Source: Paraburkholderia hayleyella
Lineage (GTDB): Bacteria; Pseudomonadota; Gammaproteobacteria; Burkholderiales; Burkholderiaceae
DNA: 64,000 nucleotides
Direction of reading: 5' to 3'
Assembly (NCBI RefSeq): GCF_009455685.1
Contig: NZ_QPES01000001.1
Span: 1,116,001-1,180,000, forward strand
In this document: in pieces, positions 1 to 8,385 of the stretch
Position numbering within the stretch: the stretch's first letter is position 1
How the letters are laid out: each line of letters starts with the position of its first letter
Position numbers and translations under genes: made by a program
The notes under the pieces: model-generated
Told to the model about the DNA's origin: nothing
The model's input: the letters and a program-made list of their open reading frames with translations, nothing else
The model's database searches: none

Positions 1-1
1 C

Positions 2-226
2 GTATTGCTTGCCGCCGGCAGCGGCGCGCTGGGCGCACGGCTCAGTGGTCCGCTGGCCGAGCCATCGAGTCTCGACGCGTTATCCGCCGGTGATAGCGGT
101 TTGGTTCAGGTGGGTGACGACTGCACGCCACGCACGTTGCAGTCGGCTGTGGGGCTGGTGTGGCGCGCGGTCATTCTGTGGATGCTCTTGCTGCTGATGC
201 TGACCATCGCGGTGTGGCTTGCCTGA
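2..226 (+). CDS. CbiB/CobD-family adenosylcobinamide-phosphate synthase, C-terminal end (partial)
   Basis: The reading frame enters from the left edge and stops at 224-226, giving about 74 residues. It opens with a glycine/alanine-rich stretch (LAAGSGALGARL) that matches the conserved C-terminal segment of membrane-bound CbiB/CobD proteins, and it ends in one hydrophobic helix (about residues 52-73). Family members make adenosylcobinamide phosphate in late cobalamin synthesis at the inner membrane. In this lineage a CobD/CbiB-like protein commonly lies beside rsgA, which fits. Only the tail is visible, so catalytic function cannot be judged. Confidence 0.55.
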   Translation, partial: VLLAAGSGALGARLSGPLAEPSSLDALSAGDSGLVQVGDDCTPRTLQSAVGLVWRAVILWMLLLLMLTIAVWLA

Positions 227-253
227 GCCTTTGCATAAACGCTTCAATCTTCC

Positions 254-1153
254 TTAACGAACAATCTGGCTGGTCTCATGCACCAGTTGCGCGTAGAGCG
301 CATGCCGCTCGCGCGTGATTTTCCCTTGCGCGACGGCTTCCAGAATCGCGCAGCCAGGCTCATGCAAGTGATGGCAGTTATAGAAGCGGCAGTGTGCGAG
401 AAGCGGACGAAACTCCGGAAACGCGCGCTCCAGCCGTCCCTCTGTCAGATGATGCAGGCCGAACTCCTGAAAGCCGGGCGAATCGATGAGCGCGCCGCCT
501 TGTTCCAGCGGGTACAGCCGGGTGAACGTGGTGGTGTGGCGGCCACTATTTAACGCGGTGGAAATTTCACGTGTGGCGACTTCGGCATCGGGGATGATCA
601 GGTTCACGAGCGTTGATTTGCCCATGCCCGATTGTCCGAGCAGTAACGTGGCCTGCCCATGCAGATGTTGGGCCAAAGCCGCGCGCGCCTGCTCAGGCTG
701 CGTTTTGATGGAGAGTTCCAGCACGGTATAGCCCAGCGCCGAATAACGCGCGAGGCGTGTTCGGGCGCGGGCCAGCTCGGCCTCGACATCGGTTTTGTTC
801 AGGACGATCAGGGGTTTGAGTTCATTGGCTTCGGCTGCAACCAGGGCGCGCCCAAGCAGGTCTTCGCTGAAATGCGGCTCGGTGGCCAGCACGATCAGCA
901 ACTGGTCGAGGTTCGCGGCGAAGAGCTTCGATTTATATTGGTCGGAACGATAGAGCAGGTTGCGGCGCTCGCCGATAGCGACAATCACGCCCTGGTTGGC
1001 TGAGGCGAGTTCGTACGTGACCTGGTCTCCCACGGCGACTTCGCTGCGTTTGCCGCGCGGAAAGCATTGCAGCATGGCACTGCCGTCTTCCGGTGCGACC
1101 AGATAGTGCCGGCCATGTGCCGCAATCACCCGTCCGTGCAAGTGGGCGCTCAT
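254..1153 (-). CDS. rsgA: Ribosome small-subunit-dependent GTPase A (RsgA/YjeQ)
   Basis: A 299-residue late 30S-assembly GTPase. The N-terminus (about 1-75) has the length and character of an OB fold. The GTPase is circularly permuted as in the family: G4 motif NKTD comes before the P-loop GQSGMGKS and the G3-like DSPG. The C-terminus carries the zinc-knuckle Cys/His set (CRFYNCHHLHEPGC). In the family it acts in release of assembly factors such as RbfA from the 30S subunit. Its ATG overlaps the stop of the upstream protease gene by four bases, so the two are probably translationally coupled. Confidence 0.97.
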   Translation of the reverse strand: MSAHLHGRVIAAHGRHYLVAPEDGSAMLQCFPRGKRSEVAVGDQVTYELASANQGVIVAIGERRNLLYRSDQYKSKLFAANLDQLLIVLATEPHFSEDLLGRALVAAEANELKPLIVLNKTDVEAELARARTRLARYSALGYTVLELSIKTQPEQARAALAQHLHGQATLLLGQSGMGKSTLVNLIIPDAEVATREISTALNSGRHTTTFTRLYPLEQGGALIDSPGFQEFGLHHLTEGRLERAFPEFRPLLAHCRFYNCHHLHEPGCAILEAVAQGKITRERHALYAQLVHETSQIVR

Positions 1154-2424
1154 GCGAGGGGCCGTTGCAGACGCTCGATCCGCTGTGCCGCAGGCGGATG
1201 CGAATAATAGAACGCGGTATAGAGCGGGTCAGGCGTGAGGGTCGAGGCATTGTCTTCGTAGAGTTTGACGAGTGCGTTCACGAGGTCCTGGGTATCGGTT
1301 TGGGTGGCGGCGAACGCATCGGCTTCGAATTCATGCTTGCGCGAACTGAGGCTGCCAAGCGGCGTGACGAAAAACAGAAAAACCGGCGCAACAAGAAAAA
1401 ACAATACAAGCGCGAGACCGTTGTTGCCGCCGATCAACGAGGGCCGCACGCCGAGCCCTTCGTAGAACCACACGCACTGCGACAGCCAGCCGAGCAGCGC
1501 GAGCAGAACCAGACTGAGTGCGAACGTGACAGCCATCCGCTTGATGACGTGGCGCCGTTTGAAGTGCCCGAGTTCATGGGCTAAAACGGCTTCGATCTCG
1601 GAGCCGTTTAGGCGGGCGAGCAGGGTATCGAAAAAGACAATGCGCCGCGCGGCGCCAAAGCCCGTGAAATACGCATTGCCGTGCGCCGAGCGGCGGCTGC
1701 CATCCATGACAAAGAGCCCCTTGGCGGCAAAACCGCAGCGCTGCATGAGCGCTTCGATACGGCTTTTCAGCGCGTCGTCCTGGAGGGGTTCGAACTTGTT
1801 GAAGAGTGGCGCGATGAGTGTGGGGTAGAGCACCAGCACGAGCATCTGGAACGCGACCCAGACCACCCATGTCCATAGCCACCACAGGCTGCCTGCCTGA
1901 TTCATGAGCCAGAGCACCGCGAACAGCAGCGGCAGTCCGAGTGCCACGCCTAGCATCAGGCCTTTCACGCGATCGGCGCAGAAAATGCCACGACTCATCC
2001 GGTTAAAACCGAAGCGCGCTTCGATGACAAACTGACGGTAATACTCGAAGGGCAGATCGATGACGCTGAGCAGCGCGATGACGGCGGCGACCAGTGCGAT
2101 TTGTCCGGCGTAGTCGCGGCCCAGCCAGTCGCTGAAGGCCAGATCGAGTGTCTGGATGCCACCGAGTAGTGTCAGGCCAATCAGTACCGCCGAGCTCACA
2201 ATGATCTCAACCATCGCCAGCCGGGTGCGGGCGATGGTGTAATCGGCGGCGCGCTGGTGGGCGCTCAAGGGGATGGCATTGCTGAACTGGGCCGGCACTT
2301 CGGCGCGATGCGCCGCGACAAAGCGGATTTGCCGCGTGGCGAGCCAAAGTTTGACGAGTGTCATGGCCAGAACGGCGGCGGTGAACAGAACGGTGAAGTA
2401 CAGGGTAGGCATCCAGAGATCCAT
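1150..2424 (-). CDS. M48-family membrane metallopeptidase (Ste24/CAAX protease type)
   Basis: A 424-residue integral membrane protein with several hydrophobic segments. It has the zinc motif HELGH followed by the downstream glutamate ligand motif (RKHEFEADAFA), which is diagnostic of M48A Ste24-like proteases. Such enzymes cleave membrane or prenylated-type substrates; the bacterial substrate is not known from sequence. It is the first gene of a pair with rsgA (ATGA overlap). Its start at 2424 lies about 165 bp from the divergent orn gene. Confidence 0.93.
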   Translation of the reverse strand: MDLWMPTLYFTVLFTAAVLAMTLVKLWLATRQIRFVAAHRAEVPAQFSNAIPLSAHQRAADYTIARTRLAMVEIIVSSAVLIGLTLLGGIQTLDLAFSDWLGRDYAGQIALVAAVIALLSVIDLPFEYYRQFVIEARFGFNRMSRGIFCADRVKGLMLGVALGLPLLFAVLWLMNQAGSLWWLWTWVVWVAFQMLVLVLYPTLIAPLFNKFEPLQDDALKSRIEALMQRCGFAAKGLFVMDGSRRSAHGNAYFTGFGAARRIVFFDTLLARLNGSEIEAVLAHELGHFKRRHVIKRMAVTFALSLVLLALLGWLSQCVWFYEGLGVRPSLIGGNNGLALVLFFLVAPVFLFFVTPLGSLSSRKHEFEADAFAATQTDTQDLVNALVKLYEDNASTLTPDPLYTAFYYSHPPAAQRIERLQRPLA

Positions 2425-2503
2425 GGTAACTATGCGAGAATTATAGGTTTGTTCTTGTTGCCTGGTGCGGCAGCCGGTTCATGTGGCGCGTATGTACTGA
2501 CCA

Positions 2504-2527
2504 GCGCACCGACCGGCGCACCGACCG
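2504..2527. repeat. Tandem 12-bp duplication
   Basis: The unit GCGCACCGACCG occurs twice in direct succession, then a partial third copy. It lies in the intergenic region between the divergent M48 protease and orn genes, a stretch that otherwise shows no gene. One of many short tandem duplications in this window. Confidence 0.85.
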
Positions 2528-2689
2528 GCGCGGCAGCGGGTGTATGGGTATTGTGGATGTGCGCCAATTGGCATTAATAGGCATTAATTGGTACTAGCCG
2601 CATCATTTCCGCATTGCATTTTTATTTCACCGGTATCGCGCAGCCTGGCGGGGCCTCCATGCCGGACCACATCCAGGGCTTGTCTTCTC

Positions 2690-3310
2690 ATGACTGAAAC
2701 TTCTGTAACTCCGACCTCGTTACCGCTCGTGCGCAGCGAGATGAATCTTGTCTGGCTCGATATGGAAATGACAGGGCTTGATCCCGATCACGACCGCATC
2801 ATCGAAATTGCCGTGGTCGTCACGAACTCGGCGCTGGACCGCCTTGTTGAAGGTCCCGTGCTCGCTATCCACCAAAGCGCCGAGACGCTCGCCAGAATGG
2901 ACCAGTGGAACCAGAACACCCATGGCCGCTCAGGTCTGATCGCGCGGGTGCAGGCTTCAATGGTGAGCGAGGCCGACGCGATCGAATGCATCCGCGAGTT
3001 TCTCGGGGAGTATGTGCCGCCTGGCAAATCTCCCATGTGCGGCAATTCGATTTGTCAGGATCGCCGTTTCATGGCGCGCTGGATGCCGGAGCTGGAGCGC
3101 TTTTTTCACTATCGCAATCTCGACGTGAGCACCTTGAAAGAGCTTTGCCGCCGCTGGCAGCCTGGTATTTACAAGGGCTTCCAGAAGCGCGCGATGCATA
3201 CCGCGCTGGCCGATATTCACGAATCCATTGATGAACTGAAATACTACCGCGAGCATTTTTTGCTCCCAGCGGCGCGGGTTTCTCCGGATGCCGCAGCGGG
3301 CAGTGCGTAA
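2690..3310 (+). CDS. orn: Oligoribonuclease
   Basis: A 3'-to-5' exonuclease that degrades 2-5 nt RNA fragments and pGpG, closing mRNA decay and c-di-GMP turnover. The protein is 206 residues from the chosen ATG. The DEDDh signature is visible: WLDMEMTG near the N-terminus, the CQDRRFMARWMPE region, and the HTALADIHESIDEL block with the catalytic His and Asp. The frame is open further upstream, but the family starts a short distance before the NLVWLDMEMTG motif, so the ATG at 2690 is preferred. Confidence 0.97.
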   Translation: MTETSVTPTSLPLVRSEMNLVWLDMEMTGLDPDHDRIIEIAVVVTNSALDRLVEGPVLAIHQSAETLARMDQWNQNTHGRSGLIARVQASMVSEADAIECIREFLGEYVPPGKSPMCGNSICQDRRFMARWMPELERFFHYRNLDVSTLKELCRRWQPGIYKGFQKRAMHTALADIHESIDELKYYREHFLLPAARVSPDAAAGSA

Positions 3311-3325
3311 GCGCCGCGTCTGACA

Positions 3326-3360
3326 CGCGGCACGGCTTATGTGCCATGAGCCGTGCCGCG
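3326..3360. terminator. Hairpin between convergent orn and mog genes
   Basis: A perfect 12-bp stem (CGCGGCACGGCT at 3326-3337 with AGCCGTGCCGCG at 3349-3360) with an 11-nt loop sits in the 58-bp gap between two convergent genes. No long T run follows on either strand. A two-way terminator or transcript-stabilising hairpin is the likely role. Confidence 0.5.
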
Positions 3361-3368
3361 GATGAGGC

Positions 3369-4007
3369 TCAGGAGGATGCCCGTTGCGCGCTTTTAGGCC
3401 GGAATGCCGTGACAACCGCCGCATGCGTGGTGACATAAGGGCCGCCGATCAGGTCGATGCAGTAAGGTACCGCCGGGAAAATGCCGGGCACCTGTAGTGC
3501 GCCACTTGCCTCGCGCAGTCCTTCGAGCGTTTCGCGGATCGCTTTCGGCTGTCCGGGCAAGTTGATAATCAGTGCGGCGTGCCCCGGTGTCTCGCGGATC
3601 ACCGCGACCTGACGCGACAAGATAGCGGTTGGCACGAAATTCAGGCTGATCTGCCGCATCTGCTCGCCGAATCCCGGCATCTCTTTCGTCCCCACCGCGA
3701 GCGTTGCCTCCGGTGTGACATCGCGCCGGGCCGGGCCGGTGCCGCCGGTTGTCAGCACGAGGTCGCAACCCGCCGTATCGACGAGTTCGATTAGCGTGGC
3801 TGAAATAACCGCCGCATCGTCCTCTATCAACCGGGTTTCCGCCCGCCACGGCGAGGCGAGCGCGCTATCCAGCCATGAGATCAGCGCCGGAATGCCCTGA
3901 TCGTCATAGACCCCCTTACTGGCACGGTCGCTGACCGAGACCAGGCCAATGACGATTTCATCGGGATGCCTAAGGCTGGGTGTCGGGCTGGGTGTCGGTG
4001 TCGTCAT
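3369..4007 (-). CDS. mog: Molybdopterin adenylyltransferase, MogA/MoaB family
   Basis: About 212 residues from the ATG at 4007. The MoCF-binding fold is clear: IGLVSVSDRAS near the start, then the nucleotide/pterin motif TTGGTGPARRDVTPEATL. It adenylylates molybdopterin before molybdenum insertion. The frame is open back to 4061, but the extra residues are low-complexity Met/Thr/Pro sequence; starts at 4031 or 4007 are both possible. Either start overlaps the end of the upstream yjgA gene, so the two are probably cotranscribed. MogA and MoaB subtypes are not separated here. Confidence 0.9.
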   Translation of the reverse strand: MTTPTPSPTPSLRHPDEIVIGLVSVSDRASKGVYDDQGIPALISWLDSALASPWRAETRLIEDDAAVISATLIELVDTAGCDLVLTTGGTGPARRDVTPEATLAVGTKEMPGFGEQMRQISLNFVPTAILSRQVAVIRETPGHAALIINLPGQPKAIRETLEGLREASGALQVPGIFPAVPYCIDLIGGPYVTTHAAVVTAFRPKSAQRASS

Positions 4008-4605
4008 GCGCGTCCTCGGGGTTGTTGTCATCAGAGGCATGGGCGTCGTGATCATCCGCATGCTTGATCCACTGGAACAGCTCGCGGTAATAACGTGGGG
4101 GCTTGCCTTGCAGGGTTTCCCGGCGCGTATTGCGGATTAGCATGCGGCCTTCCTGCGGATCCACGCCAGGATGCTGGCGAATGAAATCGGTGAGGGCGGT
4201 GTCGTCGGCCAGCAGTTTGTCGCGCGTGCGCTCGATCCAGTGCAGCCGGGCTGTTTCCGCCTTGTTGACGCCGCGCTGCGTATCGAGCGCGAGCCGCAAC
4301 GCGGCGGTTTCGTCATCGAGCAGTGTGCGCATGACGCGGCCGACATACTGAACCTGGCGGCGCCGGCCTTCGTGATCGGTGATGCGTCGTGCTTCGCGCA
4401 CGGCATCGTCGAGTTTTTCTGGCATCGGCATGCGTTTCAATGCGTCTTTGGGCAGCGCGATCAGCGCTTCGCCGAGCGCTTGAAGGGCATGCATGTCGCG
4501 CTTTAACTGCGATTTGCTGGGACGGTCGTAACCGTTATCGTCTTCTTCGTTGACGACAGCGGTTTCCATGGGCTGGATGCGGGTTTTGCGTGTCATGGGC
4601 GGCAT
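3970..4605 (-). CDS. yjgA: Ribosome-associated protein YjgA/DarP (DUF615)
   Basis: A 211-residue, highly charged, mostly helical protein. The conserved DUF615 core is visible: RPSKSQLKRDMHALQALGEAL, then the REARRITDHEGRRRQVQYVGRVMR block. Family members bind late 50S precursors and help maturation of the peptidyl-transferase centre. The acidic low-complexity tail (Asp/His-rich) is longer than usual and overlaps the start of mog by about 38 bp. The start at 4605 is the first ATG; an internal Met at residue 4 or 13 is also possible. Confidence 0.92.
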   Translation of the reverse strand: MPPMTRKTRIQPMETAVVNEEDDNGYDRPSKSQLKRDMHALQALGEALIALPKDALKRMPMPEKLDDAVREARRITDHEGRRRQVQYVGRVMRTLLDDETAALRLALDTQRGVNKAETARLHWIERTRDKLLADDTALTDFIRQHPGVDPQEGRMLIRNTRRETLQGKPPRYYRELFQWIKHADDHDAHASDDNNPEDAHDDTDTQPDTQP

Positions 4606-4747
4606 TGTAACCGCGCTAATCGCGTGGTCCGCACTTCAGGGCTCATCGCGCCTGCATCGTCAAATCATGGATGCCCCTACGTGGACCTTGCTATGATCGC
4701 GGGACGTAACGCGGCGTCGTGAAGAACCGGCGCGCATATCAGGCACA

Positions 4748-4780
4748 TACCAGGCCCACACCAGGTCCACACCAGGCGGG
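4748..4780. repeat. Degenerate 11-bp tandem repeat upstream of pmbA
   Basis: Three near-copies of ACCAGGYCCAC/ACCAGGCGGGC lie head to tail in the 222-bp gap between the divergent yjgA and pmbA genes, about 50 bp before the pmbA start. No protein is encoded here. It may simply reflect slippage, or it may place spacing-sensitive promoter elements. Confidence 0.6.
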
Positions 4781-4827
4781 CTTCGGCTTTCGAATCCAAA
4801 GGCAATACAGGACAGGACGGCACGACA

Positions 4828-6198
4828 ATGGCTGCACACAAGGACGTCAAACAACGGTTTTTCCCGCATACGCAAGATGAACTGAAGGAAATTGCTTCGG
4901 ACATCCTGCGCCACGCGAAGTCGCTGGGCGCGACGGATGCCGCGACCGAAATTTCCGAAGGCGATGGTCTGTCGGTTTCCGTCCGGCGCGCTGAGGTTGA
5001 AACAATCGAACACAACCGCGACAAGATGGTGGGCGTCACCGTTTTCATCGGCAACAAGCGCGGCAATGCGAGCACTTCTGATTTTTCGCCCGCGGCGCTC
5101 AGGGACACGGTCGCGGCGGCCTACAACATCGCCCGCTTTACCGCCGAGGATGACTGTGCCGGGCTGGCTGAAAGCGAACTGCTCGAAACTGCGCCGCGCG
5201 ATCTCGATCTGTACCAGCCATGGAACCTGGACGCTGACGAAGCGGCCGATATTGCCCGCCGCGCTGAAGACGCGGCGTTCGCTACTGATCCCCGTATCCG
5301 CAATTCGGAAGGCGCGAGCGTGTCGGCGCAGCATTCGCAATTTGTGCTGGCGACCTCGCGCGGTTTTCTCGCGGGTTATCCGTATTCGCGGCATTACATC
5401 GCGTGTGCGCCGATCGCGGGAGCGGGGCGCAACATGCAGCGCGATGACTGGTACACCTCCAAACGCAGCGCGGCCGAGCTGGCGGCACCCGAAGCCGTGG
5501 GCCGCTATGCCGCAGAGCGTGCGCTGGCCCGGCTGGGCGCGCGTGGGCTCGATACGCGCAAGGTGCCTGTGCTGTTCGAGGCGCCGCTGGCTGCTGGCCT
5601 GCTGGGCGCTTTCGTGCAGGCAGTGAGCGGTGGTGCGCTCTATCGCAAGACTTCGTTCCTGGTCGACAGCCTGGGCAAACCGGTGTTCGCTCCGCATGTG
5701 CAAGTGGTCGAGGACCCGCATGTGCCGCGCGCCATGGGCAGCGCGCCTTTCGATGAAGAAGGCGTGTGCACGCAGCGGCGCTCGGTTGTGAAAGACGGTG
5801 TGGTGGAAGGCTATTTTCTGTCGACGTATTCGGCCCGCAAGCTGGGCATGCCGACCACGGGTAACGCGGGCGGCTCGCATAACCTGTCGTTCGTGAGTTC
5901 CCTGACACGCGCGGAAGACGATTTTGCCGCGATGCTGAAAAAGCTTGGCACGGGCTTGTTGCTGACGGAGCTCATGGGGCAGGGCGTCAATTACGTGACC
6001 GGCGATTATTCGCGTGGCGCATCGGGCTTCTGGGTCGAGAACGGCAAGATCCAGTATCCGGTCGAGGAAATCACCGTGGCCAGCACGCTGCAGGAGATGT
6101 TCGGACATATCGTGGCGATCGGTGCGGATACGCTGGTGCGTGGCACGAAGCAAACGGGCTCGGTGCTGATCGAACAGATGACGATCGCGGGGCAGTAA
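4828..6198 (+). CDS. pmbA: PmbA/TldE-family metalloprotease subunit
   Basis: A 456-residue TldE/PmbA protein. In E. coli TldD and TldE form a heterodimeric zinc protease that matures microcin B17 and degrades CcdA. PmbA lacks the zinc site, which is in TldD; TldD is not in this window. Visible family blocks include the central GxALYRKTSFLVDSLG region and the C-terminal GASGFWVENGKIQYPVEEITVA segment. Length is normal. A terminator follows directly, so it seems to be a single-gene unit. Confidence 0.95.
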   Translation: MAAHKDVKQRFFPHTQDELKEIASDILRHAKSLGATDAATEISEGDGLSVSVRRAEVETIEHNRDKMVGVTVFIGNKRGNASTSDFSPAALRDTVAAAYNIARFTAEDDCAGLAESELLETAPRDLDLYQPWNLDADEAADIARRAEDAAFATDPRIRNSEGASVSAQHSQFVLATSRGFLAGYPYSRHYIACAPIAGAGRNMQRDDWYTSKRSAAELAAPEAVGRYAAERALARLGARGLDTRKVPVLFEAPLAAGLLGAFVQAVSGGALYRKTSFLVDSLGKPVFAPHVQVVEDPHVPRAMGSAPFDEEGVCTQRRSVVKDGVVEGYFLSTYSARKLGMPTTGNAGGSHNLSFVSSLTRAEDDFAAMLKKLGTGLLLTELMGQGVNYVTGDYSRGASGFWVENGKIQYPVEEITVASTLQEMFGHIVAIGADTLVRGTKQTGSVLIEQMTIAGQ

Positions 6199-6214
6199 GG
6201 TGGGGCAGGCGCGG

Positions 6215-6244
6215 TTTGCCGCGCGCACTTGAGCGCGCGGCAAA
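6215..6244. repeat. Perfect 12-bp inverted repeat after pmbA
   Basis: TTTGCCGCGCGC (6215-6226) pairs with GCGCGCGGCAAA (6233-6244) across a six-base loop. It precedes the T-rich terminator by 17 bp and lacks its own T run, so it may act as an mRNA 3'-end stabilising hairpin or REP-like element. Confidence 0.55.
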
Positions 6245-6261
6245 GTAACAAAGTGAACCCG

Positions 6262-6299
6262 CCACGGAAGCGTATAGCTTGTATTCCGTGGCTTTTTTT
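6262..6299 (+). terminator. Rho-independent terminator of pmbA
   Basis: The stem CCACGGAA/TTCCGTGG (6262-6269 and 6284-6291) is followed by C and seven T residues. Position 64 bp after the pmbA stop and orientation fit an intrinsic terminator. Confidence 0.85.
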
Positions 6300-6359
6300 A
6301 TGGGCGCGAGGTGAGCGTTGCGACTGAAGCGGCTGATGTGGCTGAGTATTGAATAGCCG

Positions 6360-6884
6360 CTAATAGCCGCCAGGGTGCTCGCCAGGTGTTTGCCGTTCGT
6401 AAGTGACGAAGGCGTAATCGAAATCGTTGGGTGCGTGCGCCCGATGCGTTTCGTGAGCGGCTTCTTTCCAGTGGACAGGATCTGGGGCGGGGAAAGTCGC
6501 ATCGCCTTCGAAATCGGCCGAGATCTCGGTGATGATCAGCTTGTCAGCGTAGCGCATGCCTTCGGCGTACAGTTGCGCGCCGCCGATCAGAAAGGCTTCC
6601 GGCGCCTGATCCTGGGCAGCAAGCGTGAGCGCTTCGGCAAGGCTGGTGGCGACATCGCAGTTGGGAAAGCGTCGCGCGGCATCGCGCGTGACGACAATAT
6701 TGCGCCGTCCTGGTAGCGCGCGGCCGATGGATTCATGCGTTTTGCGGCCCATGATGATCGGCGCGCCCATCGTTGTGCGCTTGAAGAACGCGAGGTCTTC
6801 GGGAAGCCGCCAGGGCAACTGGTTGTCACGGCCGATCACGCCATTGCGGGCGCGAGCGACGATCAGGGTCAGCGTGGTCGTCAT
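6360..6884 (-). CDS. folA: Dihydrofolate reductase
   Basis: NADPH-dependent reduction of dihydrofolate, 174 residues from the ATG at 6884. Family motifs are present: LIVARARNGVIGRDNQLPW near the start, MGRKTHESIGRALPGRRNIV, and the FLIGGAQLY block. The open frame extends 27 codons further upstream, but the family begins immediately before the LIVA strand. It is divergent from thyA; both act in the folate/dTMP cycle, so the shared 176-bp upstream region may coordinate them. Confidence 0.97.
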   Translation of the reverse strand: MTTTLTLIVARARNGVIGRDNQLPWRLPEDLAFFKRTTMGAPIIMGRKTHESIGRALPGRRNIVVTRDAARRFPNCDVATSLAEALTLAAQDQAPEAFLIGGAQLYAEGMRYADKLIITEISADFEGDATFPAPDPVHWKEAAHETHRAHAPNDFDYAFVTYERQTPGEHPGGY

Positions 6885-7060
6885 CAGAAGAAGAATGAAT
6901 GGGAGCGCGGCGATTCTACCTGATGCGATGTTTCGCGCCGGTGCTTGCCGTGAGAGGGATGCCATCAGGGGCTTTCGCGCGACCGCAGGCCACGCTTGCT
7001 AGAATCGCGGATTGTTGTTCAATCGCCACTGGCGCTGTGCGCCTGGCCGAAGGGATCCGC

Positions 7061-8032
7061 ATGAAACAGTACCTTGACCTCGTTCGCACGATTCTCGAAA
7101 CCGGCACATGGCAGGAGAACCGCACAGGCATTCGCACCATCAGCTTGCCTGGGGCGATGCTGCGCTTCGATCTGCAGCAGGGTTTTCCGGCGGTGACGAC
7201 GAAAAAACTCGCATTTAAATCAGCGGTGGGCGAGCTCGTGGGGTTTTTGCGCGCATCGCGCAGTGCGGCGGAGTTTCGCGCGCTCGGTTGCAAGGTTTGG
7301 GATGCCAATGCCAATGACAATCCACAGTGGCTGGCGAATCCTTATCGCAGCGGGCCCGATGATCTGGGTGACGTGTACGGGGTGCAATGGCGTCAATGGC
7401 CGGCTTACAAGGTGCTCGCCGCCGATGCCCACGCCCAGCTCGCGGATGCCATGGCGCGTGGCTTTCAGCAGGTCACCCGGTTCGAGGAGAACGGCCAGCC
7501 CAAGGTGCTGCTGTACAAGGCCATCGATCAACTGCGGCAATGCCTCGACACCATCATGAAGAACCCGGCTGACCGGCGCATTCTGTTTCATGCATGGAAC
7601 CCGGCCGTGCTCGATCAGATCGCCTTGCCCGCATGTCATTTGCTGTATCAGTTCTTGCCGAATGTCGCGCGCCGCGAAATTTCGTTATGCCTTTATATTC
7701 GCAGCAACGATGTCGGCCTTGGCACGCCCTTCAACCTGACCGAAGGCGCGGCGCTGCTGCAACTGGTGGGGCGCTTGACGGGCTATACGCCACGCTGGTT
7801 CACTTATTTCATTGGTGATGCGCACATCTACGAGAACCAGCTCGACATGCTGCAGCAGCAACTGACGCGCGAGCCTTATGAGAGCCCGCGCTGCGTGATC
7901 GCCGAGCGGGTGCCCGATTACGCGCGCACTGGGGTCTATGAGCCAGAGTGGCTGGAAAAAATCGAACCAGCGGATTTTTCGCTAGAAGGCTACCAGCATC
8001 ATCCGCCGCTCAGCGCGCCGATGGCGGTCTGA
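7061..8032 (+). CDS. thyA: Thymidylate synthase
   Basis: Converts dUMP to dTMP using methylene-tetrahydrofolate. The protein has 323 residues from ATG 7061, longer than the 264-residue E. coli form because of an inserted segment after VWDANAND, as in longer ThyA proteins. The catalytic cysteine lies in LPACHLLYQF, and the nucleotide-binding region LCLYIRSNDVGLGTPFNL is intact. The frame is open upstream to 6899, but that part overlaps the folA promoter and lacks family similarity. Confidence 0.97.
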   Translation: MKQYLDLVRTILETGTWQENRTGIRTISLPGAMLRFDLQQGFPAVTTKKLAFKSAVGELVGFLRASRSAAEFRALGCKVWDANANDNPQWLANPYRSGPDDLGDVYGVQWRQWPAYKVLAADAHAQLADAMARGFQQVTRFEENGQPKVLLYKAIDQLRQCLDTIMKNPADRRILFHAWNPAVLDQIALPACHLLYQFLPNVARREISLCLYIRSNDVGLGTPFNLTEGAALLQLVGRLTGYTPRWFTYFIGDAHIYENQLDMLQQQLTREPYESPRCVIAERVPDYARTGVYEPEWLEKIEPADFSLEGYQHHPPLSAPMAV

Positions 8033-8048
8033 TAGCGGTCTGATGGCG

Positions 8049-8070
8049 CTCTCGTGGTGCTCTCGTGGTG
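8049..8070. repeat. Tandem 11-bp duplication after thyA
   Basis: CTCTCGTGGTG occurs twice head to tail just after the thyA stop, preceded by degenerate copies of an 11-bp GATGGCGGTCT-like unit spanning the stop codon. This looks like recent slippage. Confidence 0.75.
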
Positions 8071-8127
8071 CTCTGATAGGGCGCCGCCGCGAGCCTCATT
8101 CATCAATGTGTTTCAGGAAGCCTGAAG

Positions 8128-8289
8128 ATGAAATCAGTTTGTACAGTTTTCGCGCTGGCGTTGGTGGCCTGGCTGTGTAGTGCCTGTGTGCAAGGTGGGA
8201 CAGGCACTTCGAGTTCGGTGCGCTCAACCGGCGCTAGCGGCATCACGCTGTACGGCACGATTGACGAAGGTGTGACCTGGCACAAATAA
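8128..8289 (+). CDS. Small secreted or lipoprotein-like protein, 53 residues
   Basis: ATG at 8128 gives a 53-residue protein. A positively charged start and hydrophobic stretch end in LCSAC, a weak lipobox, so lipidation at Cys20 is possible. The C-terminal half reads SGITLYGTIDEGVTWHK, which resembles the first beta strand of Burkholderia porins (TLYGxxDxG). Below 60 codons, it is easily missed. It sits between thyA and a thioesterase gene; no function can be assigned. Confidence 0.6.
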   Translation: MKSVCTVFALALVAWLCSACVQGGTGTSSSVRSTGASGITLYGTIDEGVTWHK

Positions 8290-8338
8290 GCCGGGAATCT
8301 TCCGTAGTGCGTCGCGTGTGGCGCCCAGGCTGCGCCCA

Positions 8339-8344
8339 TATAAT
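8339..8344 (+). promoter_or_regulatory. -10 hexamer upstream of thioesterase gene
   Basis: A perfect TATAAT lies 41 bp before the thioesterase ATG. No convincing -35 was seen at the normal spacing, so this is a partial promoter call. Confidence 0.4.
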
Positions 8345-8385
8345 CGGCCGTTGTGGCCTATTTGCTGGCTGGAGCCGGAGTCAAA

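Noticed and set aside
4660..6243. Long minus-strand open frame opposite pmbA
   Set aside because: A shadow of the real gene in GC-rich DNA; Arg/His-rich composition and no family motif.
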